From: Phoronis australis
Lineage: Eukaryota > Phoronida > Phoronidae
Length of the DNA stretch: 64,000 bases
Direction of reading: 5' to 3'
Assembly (NCBI GenBank): GCA_002633005.1
Contig: NMRA01000436.1
Location: forward strand, 143,000-206,999
The translations under genes and the position numbers were made by a program. Of the stretch, positions 1-11,357 are shown piece by piece. Each line of letters opens with the position of its first letter. Position 1 is the first letter of the stretch. The notes beneath the pieces are model-generated. The model was not told the origin of the DNA. It searched no databases and was given only the letters and a program-made list of their open reading frames with translations.

Positions 1-770
1 TTTGCGCAGATAAGCCAGAGGCATATTCATTTGTCGGAAAGCGAAGTTGAAAGGACCAGCCGTGAAAGGACCAGGAAGTGACAAATATACTCCAGTGTAT
101 AGTGGTAAATGGCACGCAAATTAAAACACATGTGTTTCATTGTACCCACGGATAGTTGATTGTTGAAAATTCGATTGGACCGGAAATGGATTTGGCGTCC
201 ATTTCCTATGAAAGTGGAGAAAGTTCTAGGATTTAACCATACATATTTTTTCCAAAATACACGACATGGTTGGACAGTTTTCCTTATATAAGCCCACTGG
301 GCGTACTACTGATAGACATGTTTGCAGAAAACTCTAGTATACAGAACGAAGACCACCAGATACCTAGAGACCAGGGGCCTGGGTTGCATAAAACTTCAAA
401 ATTATCCGTACACCAATAACAACGTGGCGCGTGATAATGCGACGTCATTGTTGCTATACAGGGTAGAACTTTTATGCAACTGGGCCCTGGCGTACTTCGC
501 CATGTTGCCGACACATTGAGAAAATACCGCATTGTAAGTCTGCCACTTGTTAACAGGCCAGGGGAACTCGATTGCGCGTTTCCAAGCCTGTAAGTTGTTA
601 ACACGTTCGGGCGAACGGGTATTGAAGAGAAGTATGATTCCCGAGCAAATGAACAGTCACATCATCAAGATACTATCACGGATTACAAGAAGCTTGATTA
701 CTCAGGTACTTAGGCACAGTAGCAAATAACACAAACAGATTGAGATTCGGGAATGATTAGAATCCCATGG
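1..770. other. No gene seen
   Basis: Short open frames on both strands here have no recognisable domain, no splice-consistent partners and no coding look. Nothing can be supported apart from unique-looking AT-rich sequence. Confidence 0.5.
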
Positions 771-960
771 CAGTGGCGGATCTAGGATATCACAAGGGGG
801 GGGGCCCAACATTTTGTCCGGGTGTAAGCATTTGCGCAAACTGAACCACGATTGTAGATGAGCATAGCACCGTATGGGGGGAGGTCGGGAGGGGGGTTTG
901 CCCCCCTCCCGCTCAGGAAATTTTTCTGTTTTTACCTCTAAAAATCAAGCATTTTCCTTG
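771..960. repeat. G-rich short interspersed element (cagtggcggatctagg family)
   Basis: The segment opens with cagtggcggatctaggatat and contains long G and C runs, including a near-palindromic block gggaggggggtttgcccccctccc at about 885-910. The same opening recurs at 4531 and 43547 in this window, so it is a dispersed family, probably a non-autonomous DNA transposon or MITE. The right edge is not defined. Confidence 0.5.
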
Positions 961-1030
961 ATTCCTGAAGTATTATCCAAGAAAAAAGGAAAAAAAAAAC
1001 AAAACACGAAGAACGTGTCAAACAGGAAAA

Positions 1031-1107
1031 ACTGGACGTACCAAAGACTCGAACCCATGACCTGGCGGATAGCGAGCGCGTGCGTTACCACTACACCACC
1101 ACGACTT
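1031..1107 (-). repeat. tRNA-like segment, probable SINE head or tRNA pseudogene
   Basis: On the minus strand the stretch shows a pol III A-box-like motif (tggtgtagtggt) followed at the usual spacing by a B-box-like motif (gggttcgagtc). The D arm pairs reasonably, but the anticodon arm does not form a good five-pair stem, so this is unlikely to be a working tRNA. A tRNA-derived SINE or a decayed tRNA fits best. Confidence 0.45.
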
Positions 1108-1630
1108 AACTACAAATCTGACACTAAAAGACCTACTTGTTTATGGTCCACAGCGTTTGCGCGCGAAACCTACTTCTTTTCGTAATGCTTATTACACGTT
1201 TTATATTTTGTGCCATCAATTGTTAACAAATTTTTCGTATTTAAAATAGTCTTCAAATGCCCAAAAGACCAAATCCGTTTTTCGTGTTGGCAATAATGAC
1301 GGGATTGCTTTGGAAATCGTCTTAAGATAAGGTTTGACAAAGAGAGTATTGCGAGTTTCTGAGTGATTCAATTAGGATTCGATTAAAATTCACATCTTAC
1401 CAGCAGCTTCTGTTTTTTCATCGTCACTCAGGTTCCATTCTCTTTAAAAAATGAAGTAAATTTTCTTCGTTGCACAGTGGAGCAGACGACGAAAACGGAG
1501 TCCGGTAGTGCGCAGCGCCACTGCCGGTCGCCTGGGATATCGCGGGAGAGCCTAAACTTAGCCATAGCTCCCTTACGAATGCGCCGTGTTCCGAATTTGA
1601 CACTTGAAATTGGGTTTGAGCCCCCCCCCC

Positions 1631-1702
1631 NNNNNNNNNNNNNNNNNNNNNNNNNNNNNNNNNNNNNNNNNNNNNNNNNNNNNNNNNNNNNNNNNNNNNN
1701 NN
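1631..1702. other. Assembly gap (72 N)
   Basis: Run of N flanked by a C10 tract on the left and C-rich sequence on the right. The break falls in G/C homopolymer of a MITE-like repeat; sequence at 1703-1736 ends in ccctaaatccgcc, which is the terminal inverted repeat of the ggcggattt family. Confidence 0.95.
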
Positions 1703-1831
1703 CCGGGCCCCCTGGCCCCCCCCCCTAAATCCGCCTATGCATGGATAAGAACCCTGTGGCTGAGTGTTACTGACCTGTTAACGACGTGGTGAGACATTTT
1801 TTTTTCAGAGGTAACACACCGCACATGACTT

Positions 1832-2229
1832 AAGTGCCGTTTACACTACAAAGTTGACACGGATCAGCTTACACGGAACGAGATATTCCAGCGCAAGTAT
1901 GTTTGTAAACTGGATTGACACAGAGCAAATTGACACCGCGGTGTCAACTTTTGACACCCGTTTTTTGTGAGGCAGAGAATTTTGCGCTCCGTGTCAGTTA
2001 TGTGTCTAAACGCAAAATTGGGGCAAGGCGGAAAGGATCATCTCTACTGCGCTTGTGCAATGACCTACATACGGAATCTCCTTCTCTGTAACTTCCGCCA
2101 TTTGTAAACCTGCGCATGGTTGTTCCACTCTCCAGCCTACAACTTCTTGCCACAGTTAGTGAGTTGACACCGATCAGTTTGCTCCGTGTCAGTTGCGCCG
2201 GACCAAAAGTTGATGTCTAAACGGGACTT
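1832..2229. mobile_element. MITE-like element, about 400 bp
   Basis: The left end reads aagtgccgtttacac and the right end, in inverse orientation, aagtcccgtttagac. These are imperfect terminal inverted repeats. The interior repeats the words ttgacaccg and ccgtgtcagtt in both orientations, so the element can fold extensively. No coding capacity. A clear target duplication is not visible, so exact ends are uncertain. Confidence 0.5.
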
Positions 2230-3455
2230 TAGACTACTCGCAGCTTTTTTGGCGCTTTCATTTTGTACAAATCATGAACATCTGTTACCACGAAAAATAC
2301 CCAGCCAACAGAGTTCTTTGGCATTACGTCAGTTTGTACGTTCACTTCCGGTGATTTGGCTGGCTAATTGGATTTTGAATTTAGTGACTGCTTAAGGCCA
2401 CTGCACCAGTGATATAAATACATAAATAACATCAAATAACACCAATTTGGATCATCAATATCTCAGTCTGATCAAGTCAAAATGTTAGAACTGGTGCAAA
2501 TCAAACTACCATAACTCTGACGAAGGTTAGACAAACGACCTGTTGAATACATCTATAAAGCAAGTAATTTCAAGCCTGCTGTTGTAGCCTAGGAAGTTTA
2601 CGGGTCAATCTGCTATTACAGGCCTGCGTGTATAAGGGAGTCCGCATAGTCACTGGCCTTCAGTTGCATTCAACAAATATCTGAGAAATAACGGCGATAA
2701 TTAGCTATCTTCGATAAAATCACAAAAACACGACAGTTGTTTTCTTAGCTCTGTTCAAAAGTCAAGAAGTCTGTCACATCCAACAACAATCCAAATATTC
2801 GTTTTTCGACTGTAAAACCGATAATGATATTAATCTAAAACCTGCATTTCGCTATATTTTGCTGCCTCCAAAACGAAAATCGAATTAGGCTTTTCTTCTC
2901 ATAAAACAAGACCCATTATATTATGCGCTGAGACAGGATTCGATTTAAGTTATCAGCCGAAGCCACAGGCTTTGCCTCCTGACGACCAGGACACTTGTCA
3001 GTAGATGACTCACGGATGAACGGGCATTATTTTGCTCAACATTTCCGACCGCCATCTGTGTACTTCCGGTCGTATTTTGAGAGCGTGCTCGGGTGTTTAC
3101 CTGGCAACCTCGTGACCACTTGTGATTTTTACCAGGTCGCTAAACAACATCTGATATCGAACTGCACGTGCATGAACAAATAGCTCATTAAGATGCTAAA
3201 ATGACGACCCCTTAGTGTCAGTCACAGCGACAGTGTGTCCGGAAGGCGATTTACTCCAATGAAGCTTGAAAACACCTTTGGAATGTTCCACTTCTAACAC
3301 GAGGCATTATCCAAAACTAAAGACTTCAAGGATTGTTTTAATACAAAAAAATGTTTCATCAAACAAGACTATTATTTAAACTCTCAGCAGTGCTTTTGAT
3401 GTTTCATCATGAACATTTATACCAGATGAAATCGATTACCAAAATATTTTTAACA
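2230..3455. other. No gene seen
   Basis: AT-rich sequence with only short, unrelated open frames. I see no exon, RNA gene or clear repeat. Confidence 0.4.
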
Positions 3456-4074
3456 TTAATCACAATAATAATAACACAGTAGAAAGACAGAAATCCACAA
3501 TGACACATCACAAACGCAAGCACACATTTCTCCGACTGAAAACTCAATTTCGCAAACCAAAAACACCAAATGTACTTTTCTCACCTGCATTTCCTTTAAA
3601 GAGGAAAAATGCAGACCATCTTTGGAGAAAAATGTCTCCTGATCCATATTTACTATAATTTTATTTTTCGAATATGCAATAAATTCTAATTCTTTTCTGA
3701 AAGTGTTACAGATGGAGGTTCTACTTTCAACTTTCAACAGTATATATGCTTTCTGGCCAAAGCACGATAAGATTTAAAAGTTCATTCGCTTTTCCAGTTT
3801 TACCAAATAAACAGTAACAGTCTGAAAATCTATAGACGTTTTTTTGCGTGAATATAATATTCAGCTATTCTTTCTTAAATGGCTTAACAAGTGTGCAACC
3901 CCAAAATAAATGTTCTAAATTTTCAGGTTCATTCCTACACAAAGTATATCGGTCAGTTGGAGAAATACCAATTTGCATTAATAAGTTATTTATTGCTAAA
4001 TTGTATGTACAATTTTCATTTGAAACTGTCCGAGTCAAACATTTGCAGGCGATGTCATTAAGGTGGTTTAACAA
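3456..4074 (-). pseudogene. LINE C-terminal region with zf-RVT-like knuckle
   Basis: The segment 4074-3865 encodes MQIGISPTDRYTLCRNEPEN followed by LEHLFWGC, the C-x2-C-like plus H-x-C pattern found after the reverse transcriptase in many LINEs. Frame 3737-3456 (KVESRTSICNTFRKELEFIA and onwards) looks like the continuing C-terminal tail. Separated from the reverse transcriptase remnant by the inserted DNA at 4057-5440. Confidence 0.65.
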
Positions 4075-4695
4075 AACCAGGTTTAAGACTTAACATTGGT
4101 CTTCCTAAACCTGGTATGTTAGACCTAGCTTGCATTTCACCAGCATGGTTTAAAAGTCTGAAAGCCTGGTTTTGTTAGACCATAAAGTGGGTTTAGTAAT
4201 ACCAATTAAAGTATCCAAACCACCCTACTGTTCTGATCCCCATTAACCCAACAAAGAAACAATTGAAGTGCTTCAATGAAACCTTGATCAAGTGTGTACC
4301 CAATGGCACACAGCAGTAGAACCAGTGCAGACATTCGCGAAATAGGGCTACAAGCTTTTCTCACGAGGAAAAATGTTCCCTCCCATAACTTATCAGAGAA
4401 AAAGCCAATGTCAAAGTCCAAATCAAGTCAATGTAAGCAGCAGGCTTGGAGAGATATTGCTCCAGAATAAAGGCCAGAAAGAAAATTTCATCAGTGAAAA
4501 ATTTGCCCAGAAAAATCATGGTGAAGGATCCAGTGGCAGATCTAGGATATCATGAGATATTTTGTATTTTGTATTATCTTTGTGCAACACAAGTGCACAC
4601 ATTAAAGTACTTGCTCTGGATTACCGGTAACATACTAAATGCACTCATTTATTTCCGGGTTGTTTTACTTTTTTGCGGCCAAAGGGGGAGCACAA

Positions 4696-4845
4696 GAGCG
4701 GATCCAGCATTTTGAGTTTGGGGGGCCAGGGCAGAATATTAGCCAGGATTTTGCCCATCAGACATTCGCACCCCCGAACTGTCAAATGGAATCTAAGAGA
4801 ATCTAAGGGGGGCCATGGCCCCCTTGGCCCCCTTCTAAATCCACC
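4696..4845 (+). mobile_element. G-rich MITE, ggcggatt family, copy 1
   Basis: About 150 bp with inverted ends (gcggatcca at left, ctaaatccacc at right). The interior ggggggccagggcagaatattagcc, then a 'ttgcccatcagacattcgca' word, is shared with copies at 35661-35814 and, inverted, 43198-43352. No coding capacity. Confidence 0.7.
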
Positions 4846-5034
4846 AATGAGGCAGAACCCCGGCCCGGCAACCTTAAATTGGGGACCAAATGAGATGGAA
4901 ATAGGTCAGAATAATCATTATATGCCTTTTTAGTCATGCGCGTAGAGCTTGCCACGATGACGATAGAACCGTTATATTATGAGGAATCCGAAGGACACCC
5001 TTCAGTACGAACTGGTCTACAATACAGTACATAT

Positions 5035-5170
5035 AGGCGGATCCAGGGGTTCAAGGGGTCCGGATGCCCTTTTCCCTTGATTTTAGTGACATCAAATCTA
5101 TAATTTTCAAATTGTCGACCCATAACCTCCTTTTAAAAATCCTTGATCCGACCCCCCCCGTTAAAAATTC
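5035..5170. repeat. Diverged ggcggatccagg-family fragment
   Basis: Opens with ggcggatccaggggttcaag and includes a C8 run (gacccccccc). It shares only the terminal word with the neighbouring MITE copies, so it may be a separate subfamily. Edges are approximate. Confidence 0.35.
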
Positions 5171-5825
5171 TTGGTCCCCCTTGTTACCTTTGATCTTGTG
5201 TTGTCCTAAAATTGAATATTGAAAATAGTCCATCCTCGCTCTAAAACTGTGCCGTAAATGCACACCACAGCATCATTCATTTACACCTATATCATACAAG
5301 TCTGCCATATTGAATAGTATTAAACTTAGGTCTGACCAAGTCTAAAGTTAAACTTGGTTTAAGATCTTAATACAGGTCTAAGTAATATAGACCTCGTTGG
5401 TGAAATGAAAACCAGGTTTAACATTTAAGAAATCAGCTGTTTAAGCACAAAAACACAAGTTTGAAAACATAACTTCCATTCGGACAATGATCTTGCAAAA
5501 CCAAAAGTATTTTCCCATTTTTCTGATCCTGGTTTTTGAAATGAAGTTGTCAGAAAAATATCATTCATATCACGAGTAGCTTTTGAATTTTTTTGCCAAA
5601 ATTTGCCATAGTTGTGTGATAACTGGTTGAGACACTATTGCACTTGAAAACGATATACTTTTGAAAGTTAATTTCAAGCAATTTTTCAGCCCCGTAATAA
5701 AGTGTAAAAAATGTTTAAAACCAAATTTGTCTGCAAAACTGTTGTATGACGAGAAATTTCAGTTTCAGGCCCAATTATTTTATTCTATCATCTTTTTAAT
5801 CATGTTACTTTAAGAGTTTTTATAA

Positions 5826-6380
5826 TTAATAAAGGAAACTAAATGAACCAAGTTGAGACCACAATTTTTTTATTCTGAACCATTGTCTTACGAGAATTTT
5901 TATCATTTTTGTTACTCCAAATAAATTGAAAAAAATATTTTTCTCCTGTTGTTTGATAAAATCATCCTTTGGTGACTTAAGAAAAGATGTGTAAGCTTTG
6001 GCAACACTAAAGATTTCACCATAAATTTTTCCCACAACCTTGAGGTATCTTCTGCACCAAGAGCGTAAGATATTCTGAATATCAATAATTTTGCATTAAA
6101 GTTCAAACCAACCATGCCGTCCAGATTTACGCTAAATTTAATCCCCAAAGTTGAAAATTCTGTTTTTGACCATTTTAAAGTTTTTGCGAAAACAGGTATC
6201 CAGGGATCATACTTCCTGGTTCCAATCCATATACACTCGGTTGTTTCAATATTAGGTTTAAGACCTGAATACTTTGCAAGTTGGTTCAGAAGATCCAGAG
6301 CCATTTTAAGAAATTTTTAATAACCATATGTTACAATTGTTGTATCATCCGCATACTGTAGAATTGTTACCTCTCTAGTC
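5826..6380 (-). pseudogene. LINE reverse transcriptase, C-terminal half, broken
   Basis: At about 6330-6375 the minus strand encodes LQYADDTTIV, the catalytic Y-A-D-D box of reverse transcriptase. Frame 6304-5912 follows with SGLKPNIETTECIWIG, FSTLGIKFSVNL and VKSLVLPKLTHLF, which is the conserved stretch downstream of the box in L1/Tx1-type elements. A frame change near 5940 leads into the thumb-like segment. Degenerate similarity continues to about 5440. Confidence 0.8.
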
Positions 6381-7275
6381 CCACAATTAATTCCCTTTAC
6401 TTCAGCATTATCTCTAAACATGTAGCCCACGATTTCAGCCCAAAGCACAAACAAGTAAGGCAAGATTGGAACCCCTTGTTTGCTCCCTCGTTCAACTTTA
6501 AAAAAGTCTGAGGCAATGCCACTTTAAATGACGCAAAGCTGCGAGTTTTCAATTAACATTTTTAAGCTTTCACAAAAATGTCTCCAAACCCAAACACCGT
6601 AAGAACTTTAAACACAAAAATCCAGGACAATGAATCAAATGCTTTTTCAAAATCCACAGACTATTGTCACAAGACAGGGAAGTTTAGAGAGCACTTTTCA
6701 ATTTCCACAATATCACTTGATATTCTTAATGCCACATGCCTTCATTCTAGAAGCCTATAGTTCTTCCTAAATGATTTTAATTCACTTATTTTTTTGGTTC
6801 CTCAAATTTTCACCGAGGACTTTATCACCCTAGTTATTGTTGTATTAACAAAGTTACGTTTTTCCAAGCCACAAAAACACTTTGTTGCCTTCTCACCTTC
6901 TTCAATCCAGCCATGAATTAATCCTTTTACATAATTTCCCGAATTTTTTCTAAATGGGCATTGCATTCCTGCATTAGTTTTTCATAAACTGATGCTTTCG
7001 TTTTTTGACACAATATTTGAAAAACTTCTATTTTTTAATTAATTCATCTTGAACTTTTCGTTTTTGTCTTTTTTGCAGCATAAAATGGTATAGTAATTGT
7101 CCTGACGTTGTTCAATCAAGTTAACATCCTTCAATAATACTTCATCAAAATGTTCCTTATTGTATGGCAGAGCAGAATATTCCTCAATAGTATCAAAGAT
7201 CACATTTCTAACTTAAGTTACCTAATGCTCATTCTCCAACAGGCAATTATTAACTCGCCAAAAACCGCGCCCTTT

Positions 7276-7957
7276 TTATAAATTGCTACAATTAAATGTA
7301 AGACAAATACTTGAATGATCTGTTCTGTAACCTGGACTAAGAGTTATGACATCCACCATGTTCAAAAACTCATTGCTGATTATAAAATAGTCTAATCTAG
7401 ACATTTTGCAAGGATTCTTTTTAAACCATGTGAAACACTGTTTCTCGGGATTTGTTATCTGCCATGGGTCAATCAGATTAAAAGAGCTTTTTAGATTCTC
7501 AATTTCCCTTTTCGAATTAGGGTTGTTTTGTTGTAAGTAATTGAAGCAAGCTAGATTATAATCTTGAACAACATTACAGTCATCACTAAAGACAACAAAA
7601 TCCGACTCCAATTTGTCCATTTTATCTTTAATAGCTTGAAAAATTTCAGGATCATTGGCAATTGACCCATATAAATTCACAAGAAATATTTCATACTTTT
7701 CAATACAGAGTTCCAACTGCAAAACATTCATATTCAAAATTAATGTTAAATAAAATGCACACACCTCTAGAGTTTCATCCTATCCAGTGACTGAAATAAC
7801 ACTCTAACCCCCACTGAGTTCTCACTATGTTTTCAACATCACTTGTAAAATGAGTGTCTTGAAGATAAAAAATTGGATGTTTTAGTTGCTTCATACAGTT
7901 AAAAACATTTTTTGTTTCGAAAGGGAACCCAAATCTCTGCAATTTATTGAGAAATAC
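7276..7957 (-). pseudogene. LINE endonuclease domain (EEP/APE type), broken
   Basis: The first part, about 7957-7790, reads in pieces as an endonuclease N-terminus (phrases FYLQDTHFTSD and WGLECYFS). After a stop or frameshift, 7764-7276 continues as 162 codons with NLYGSIAND, FVVFSDDCNVVQDYN, QCFTWFKKNP, SRLDYFIIS and SPGYRTDHSSICL. These are the DNA-nicking domain motifs including the D-H pair near the C-terminus. Function is lost because the frame is interrupted. Confidence 0.8.
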
Positions 7958-8461
7958 TAATCATGGTGTTGTGTAAGGACTGATATTACCCGCAAGTACG
8001 ATGCACCGAAACCGAGAGCTAAAAGTAATAACCAAAACTGCTTGAGGCAAGGGAGAGTACTTGGCAAATAGCAATTTGTCAAATGACAAGTACAATCACA
8101 CACACACTCAAACTGGGCATTATGAAACACATGCACAAGCAAAAATACAAAGCAAATCGAAACCAAAACAGCAAGAGATGCACAGCATGGTGCACTTGCT
8201 AAACTCAGCATGGTGTCATGTCAGAGAGTGCAACAGACCAACAAACAACAACCATCATTCACTGGAGGACAGCAGTCCCAGACAGGGGATCACACTCAAA
8301 TCCTACAAATCTGAATAACTTAATTTGAATATGAAGTAATTATCTAATCAGGTATACACTTGACAATCAAATGTGCACTCAGTACTACTTGACAGTACAT
8401 TTCATGACAAGAAATATTAAATTTTACTCCATCACCGAAACATAAAAAAACAAAAATAATA

Positions 8462-8613
8462 GACTGTTGGCATTAAAAAAGACTGTTGGCATTAAAAAAG
8501 ACTGTTGGCATTAAAAAAGACTGTTGGCATTAAAAAAGACTGTTGGCATTAAAAAAGACTGTTGGCATTAAAAAAGACTGTTGGCATTAAAAAAGACTGT
8601 TGGCATTAAAAAA
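8462..8613. repeat. 19-bp tandem repeat, 8 copies
   Basis: Eight essentially identical head-to-tail copies of gactgttggcattaaaaaa. It sits between the ORF1 and endonuclease remnants of the LINE. The near absence of divergence, against a heavily decayed surrounding, indicates recent expansion. Confidence 0.95.
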
Positions 8614-8634
8614 GACACCCCGAGAGTTCTTAGT

Positions 8635-9445
8635 TAACTGTAACGAGCAATGTTTTTCACTGGGTCAGGAATAGCGTCCAAATTCTTGAGAGTATCAAAT
8701 TTTCCCTCTATAATCAGTTTATCTCTCTTCAATGAGGCTTTCATTTTCAAACCTTTTGCAGCCTTGAGGTCCTGGAACAGAATTTTTCTACTCACAACCA
8801 GGTCCTTGGAGAAATCTTCCCTTACCTAGAAATCAGAGCCTTTCAACTTAAACCGAGCACCCCAAACAGTCTCTCTGCTTGTAGACAGCGAACTGTGCCA
8901 TAATAGGTCTTGGTTTTGTTTTTTCTTGCTTTTGCTCAACCTGTGCACTCACTCAAAGCATAAACCATCCACTTGAAGCCTAACATCTTAATAAAAGCCT
9001 GGACAACATCCTTACATCATTCCACTTCTTTTTCTTGCAGTCCGGAAAACAGCAAATTGCTGCATCATGAGTGGTATTCTAGGTTTATACATTTTTCTCT
9101 CAATTGTCTGTTGATGTTTTGGCACTCTAACAACCCCTGGTCAATAAGTTCTTCATTTTTTTGGACTGCTTCATCAGCTGAGTTGATTGCATAGTCTATT
9201 GACTAAACGACATTCTTCAACTAGCTACTAATAGAGCCCGGCTTGACCCTGAACGTCGCAAACCACGAGGGTTCGGTTATGTAATTTTGCGAACAAATTC
9301 AGAAACCGATGTACAACTCTTGTCAATATCACTTCCACTTACATTTTCTGCTACCTGGCTCATACTTCTAGTCTGCCTGGCCTCCATTTGAGTTCGTAAA
9401 AGACGAATATGGTCAGAGCGCTGCGAGTAACGATCTTACTGTCTC
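8635..9445 (-). pseudogene. LINE ORF1 remnant
   Basis: Conceptual minus-strand translation gives pieces such as EELIDQGLLECQNINRQLRE, and near the end DLVVSRKILFQDLKAAKG and LKRDKLIIEGKFDTLKNL. This charged coiled-coil stretch followed by a C-terminal nucleic-acid-binding segment resembles ORF1 of L1/Tx1-type LINEs. Multiple stops and frameshifts separate the pieces. A start near MARQ at about 9450 is plausible. It lies upstream of the endonuclease, as expected. Confidence 0.6.
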
Positions 9446-9450
9446 GCCAT

Positions 9451-11136
9451 TTTAACTGGAAGTCAGTTGATTACTAAAAGTACATGTATTCTGACTCATG
9501 ATTTAGTTTCAAATGAATGCACCTTTGTATTTTTTTGCTAAAAATACTGTCATGTGACTGGTCTTTGATAATTGACATACATTGAGAAAATTAAATTCTA
9601 AATTATTTTTTACTTATAAATTATAGCTACATATTTTCATTAAGTTATGTTATAGACAAAGTTGCACAAAAAGTGTTACAAACAAACCAGTTGTTTGTAA
9701 ACTTTTAACATGTCAACATACTACTTACACACCTAGATACTTTTTATCTACTTACATTCCATAAGTTTGAATAAAATAAGATTATGAAAGAAACATTTGT
9801 GCTATACCTTCCAGTGAGACAGCCTGCTCAAAATTTTGACCTATTATCCCAGACAGAGGTCACGAAACTATAGAATAATCCCCAAGGTTTCATTAAGGAA
9901 TTTAATCATAACATATATAGACACTAACTTGAGAAAAAAAAAACGTCTGTCAACTGTCTCCCATAAATTGAGAAAATACTTGCAGCAAAATGTGAAGTCA
10001 TTCAATGTCCTGAGCCAGGGAACTTGGCTAACAGTCACGTGAAAAAATGAAATGCATCCTGAAGTCAAACTTTTGACTGAAAATTACCTAATGAGTCACT
10101 CATTATTTCTATTAAACAGTATGTTACTATAATTTCATTTAAATTTGCATTTTTAAAAGGGAAAGCCCAAAGCTGCCCTGAACACCCTCGTTAGAACAAG
10201 AAATTCGCAGGTATGGCCTATTCAACTATTAACTGAATATCCCATACTCTAGTACCATTCAAAAACTTTTGGCATATCTCATGGTGTCTCACCATTGCAA
10301 ACATTTTTTGAAAGAATACGAAAATGTGGAGCACAGATAACAAAATACAATTACCGATGGAAAAATAAAGCATGCATATTTTGTCCTTCTAGTCATACAG
10401 GACAGCCAATAACAAGTCAGCAATTTTTGAAGCAGTATCCTCAAGAAATTCATTGAGGCTTAAATTGTCGATCCTCAGCCTCATTTGAAACTCCAAAATG
10501 GTGGTTTGTAACACTTTACTTAGAGCAAAGGCTCGTTTGGCAAAGAACCAAAGAGAAAAAATTGCATAAAGACTTCTTCTGGAGTCATAATAAACTCTGT
10601 AATTATGTAACTTTGTGACCATCAAACATTAAAGTTCATGGAAAGGTTCTCCCAATAACCTTGAAATTGCACAAACAAATAAAAATGTCACCCATTCTTG
10701 TTGACATTTTCAAAGTCATGACTTTGCCTGGGAACAAAGAAATCTTCCCCAGAATAATGAGATCCTACCTCCAATGAAGCGTGTTTCAGTGAATTACGAC
10801 CGATTTAGCAAAGAATTCCACCTCACTAATTGATACTCCCACCAAGCCCACTGGCAAAAGAGTCCATTGTGAATTTAGATTGTTGTAGACCTTCTCTGTT
10901 TATTTTAACCAAACTGTCTTCCCAGTAATGAAATGGGTAAACATGATACTATAGTTAAGTGAATAGTGTACCTCAAAATTTTAATACCTACATTCTAAGT
11001 AGGAAATACCATAGTATATACACAAGACAACAGAGCTGATCCTGGTTATCAAATAACAAAAATGTTAAGATCAGCAGCAATGCCTACAACTGAATTTCAA
11101 GATAATTAATGTTGATTTCTAATTTACCATGTGACG
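9451..11136. other. No gene seen
   Basis: AT-rich sequence with short open frames only. The C-terminal exon of the ABITRAM-like gene may lie here or further left, but I could not recognise it. Confidence 0.4.
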
Positions 11137-11295
11137 ACTAAAATATTAGACATTTTACTCTACACTCTATGAGTAGAGCGTGACATGTGAATGAATGTCC
11201 TATCGCCAGTAGTGTACTAAAATATTAGACATTTTACTCTACACTCTATCAGTAGAGCGTGACATGTGAATGAATGTCCTATCACCAGTAGTGTA
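11137..11295. repeat. 79-bp tandem duplication
   Basis: Two nearly identical copies of a unit starting actaaaatattagacatttt and ending cagtagtgt, period 79 bp. Each contains an imperfect inverted word (actctatgagtagagcgt). Recent local duplication. Confidence 0.9.
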
Positions 11296-11357
11296 CTTAA
11301 AAGCAAAAGTGGCAGTTCCACAAGACATTTTGATTCATTCCTAGTGTCACAATATAA

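Larger units (their letters stand above)
4057..5440. mobile_element. DNA element inserted in the LINE, itself carrying nested repeats
   Basis: Left end ggtggtttaacaaaacc and right end aaaccaggtttaac are similar in inverse orientation, and the words ccaggtttaa and ggtct recur through both 130-bp flanks. Flanking tcattaag and catttaag look like an imperfect target duplication. The LINE reading resumes on both sides, so the insertion is younger than the LINE. Inside lie G-rich MITE copies at 4531, 4696-4845 and 5035. Confidence 0.5.
3456..9450 (-). mobile_element. Decayed non-LTR retrotransposon (L1/Tx1-like organisation), minus strand, nested insertions
   Basis: Reading on the minus strand from 9450 down to 3456, remnants appear in the order expected for a two-ORF LINE: an ORF1 remnant, an apurinic-type endonuclease, a reverse transcriptase with a YADD box, and a C-terminal Cys/His knuckle. 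All are broken by stops and frameshifts, so the copy is dead. The clade is inferred from the endonuclease phrases (LQDTHF, NCRGLG-like, RLDYF, PGYRTDHS) typical of L1/Tx1-type elements. About 1.4 kb of foreign DNA interrupts the copy between the reverse transcriptase and the C-terminal domain, and a 19-bp satellite lies between ORF1 and the endonuclease. Confidence 0.8.

Noticed and set aside
1477-1792. Plus-strand frames through the first gap
   Set aside because: Artefact of translating N and C-runs.
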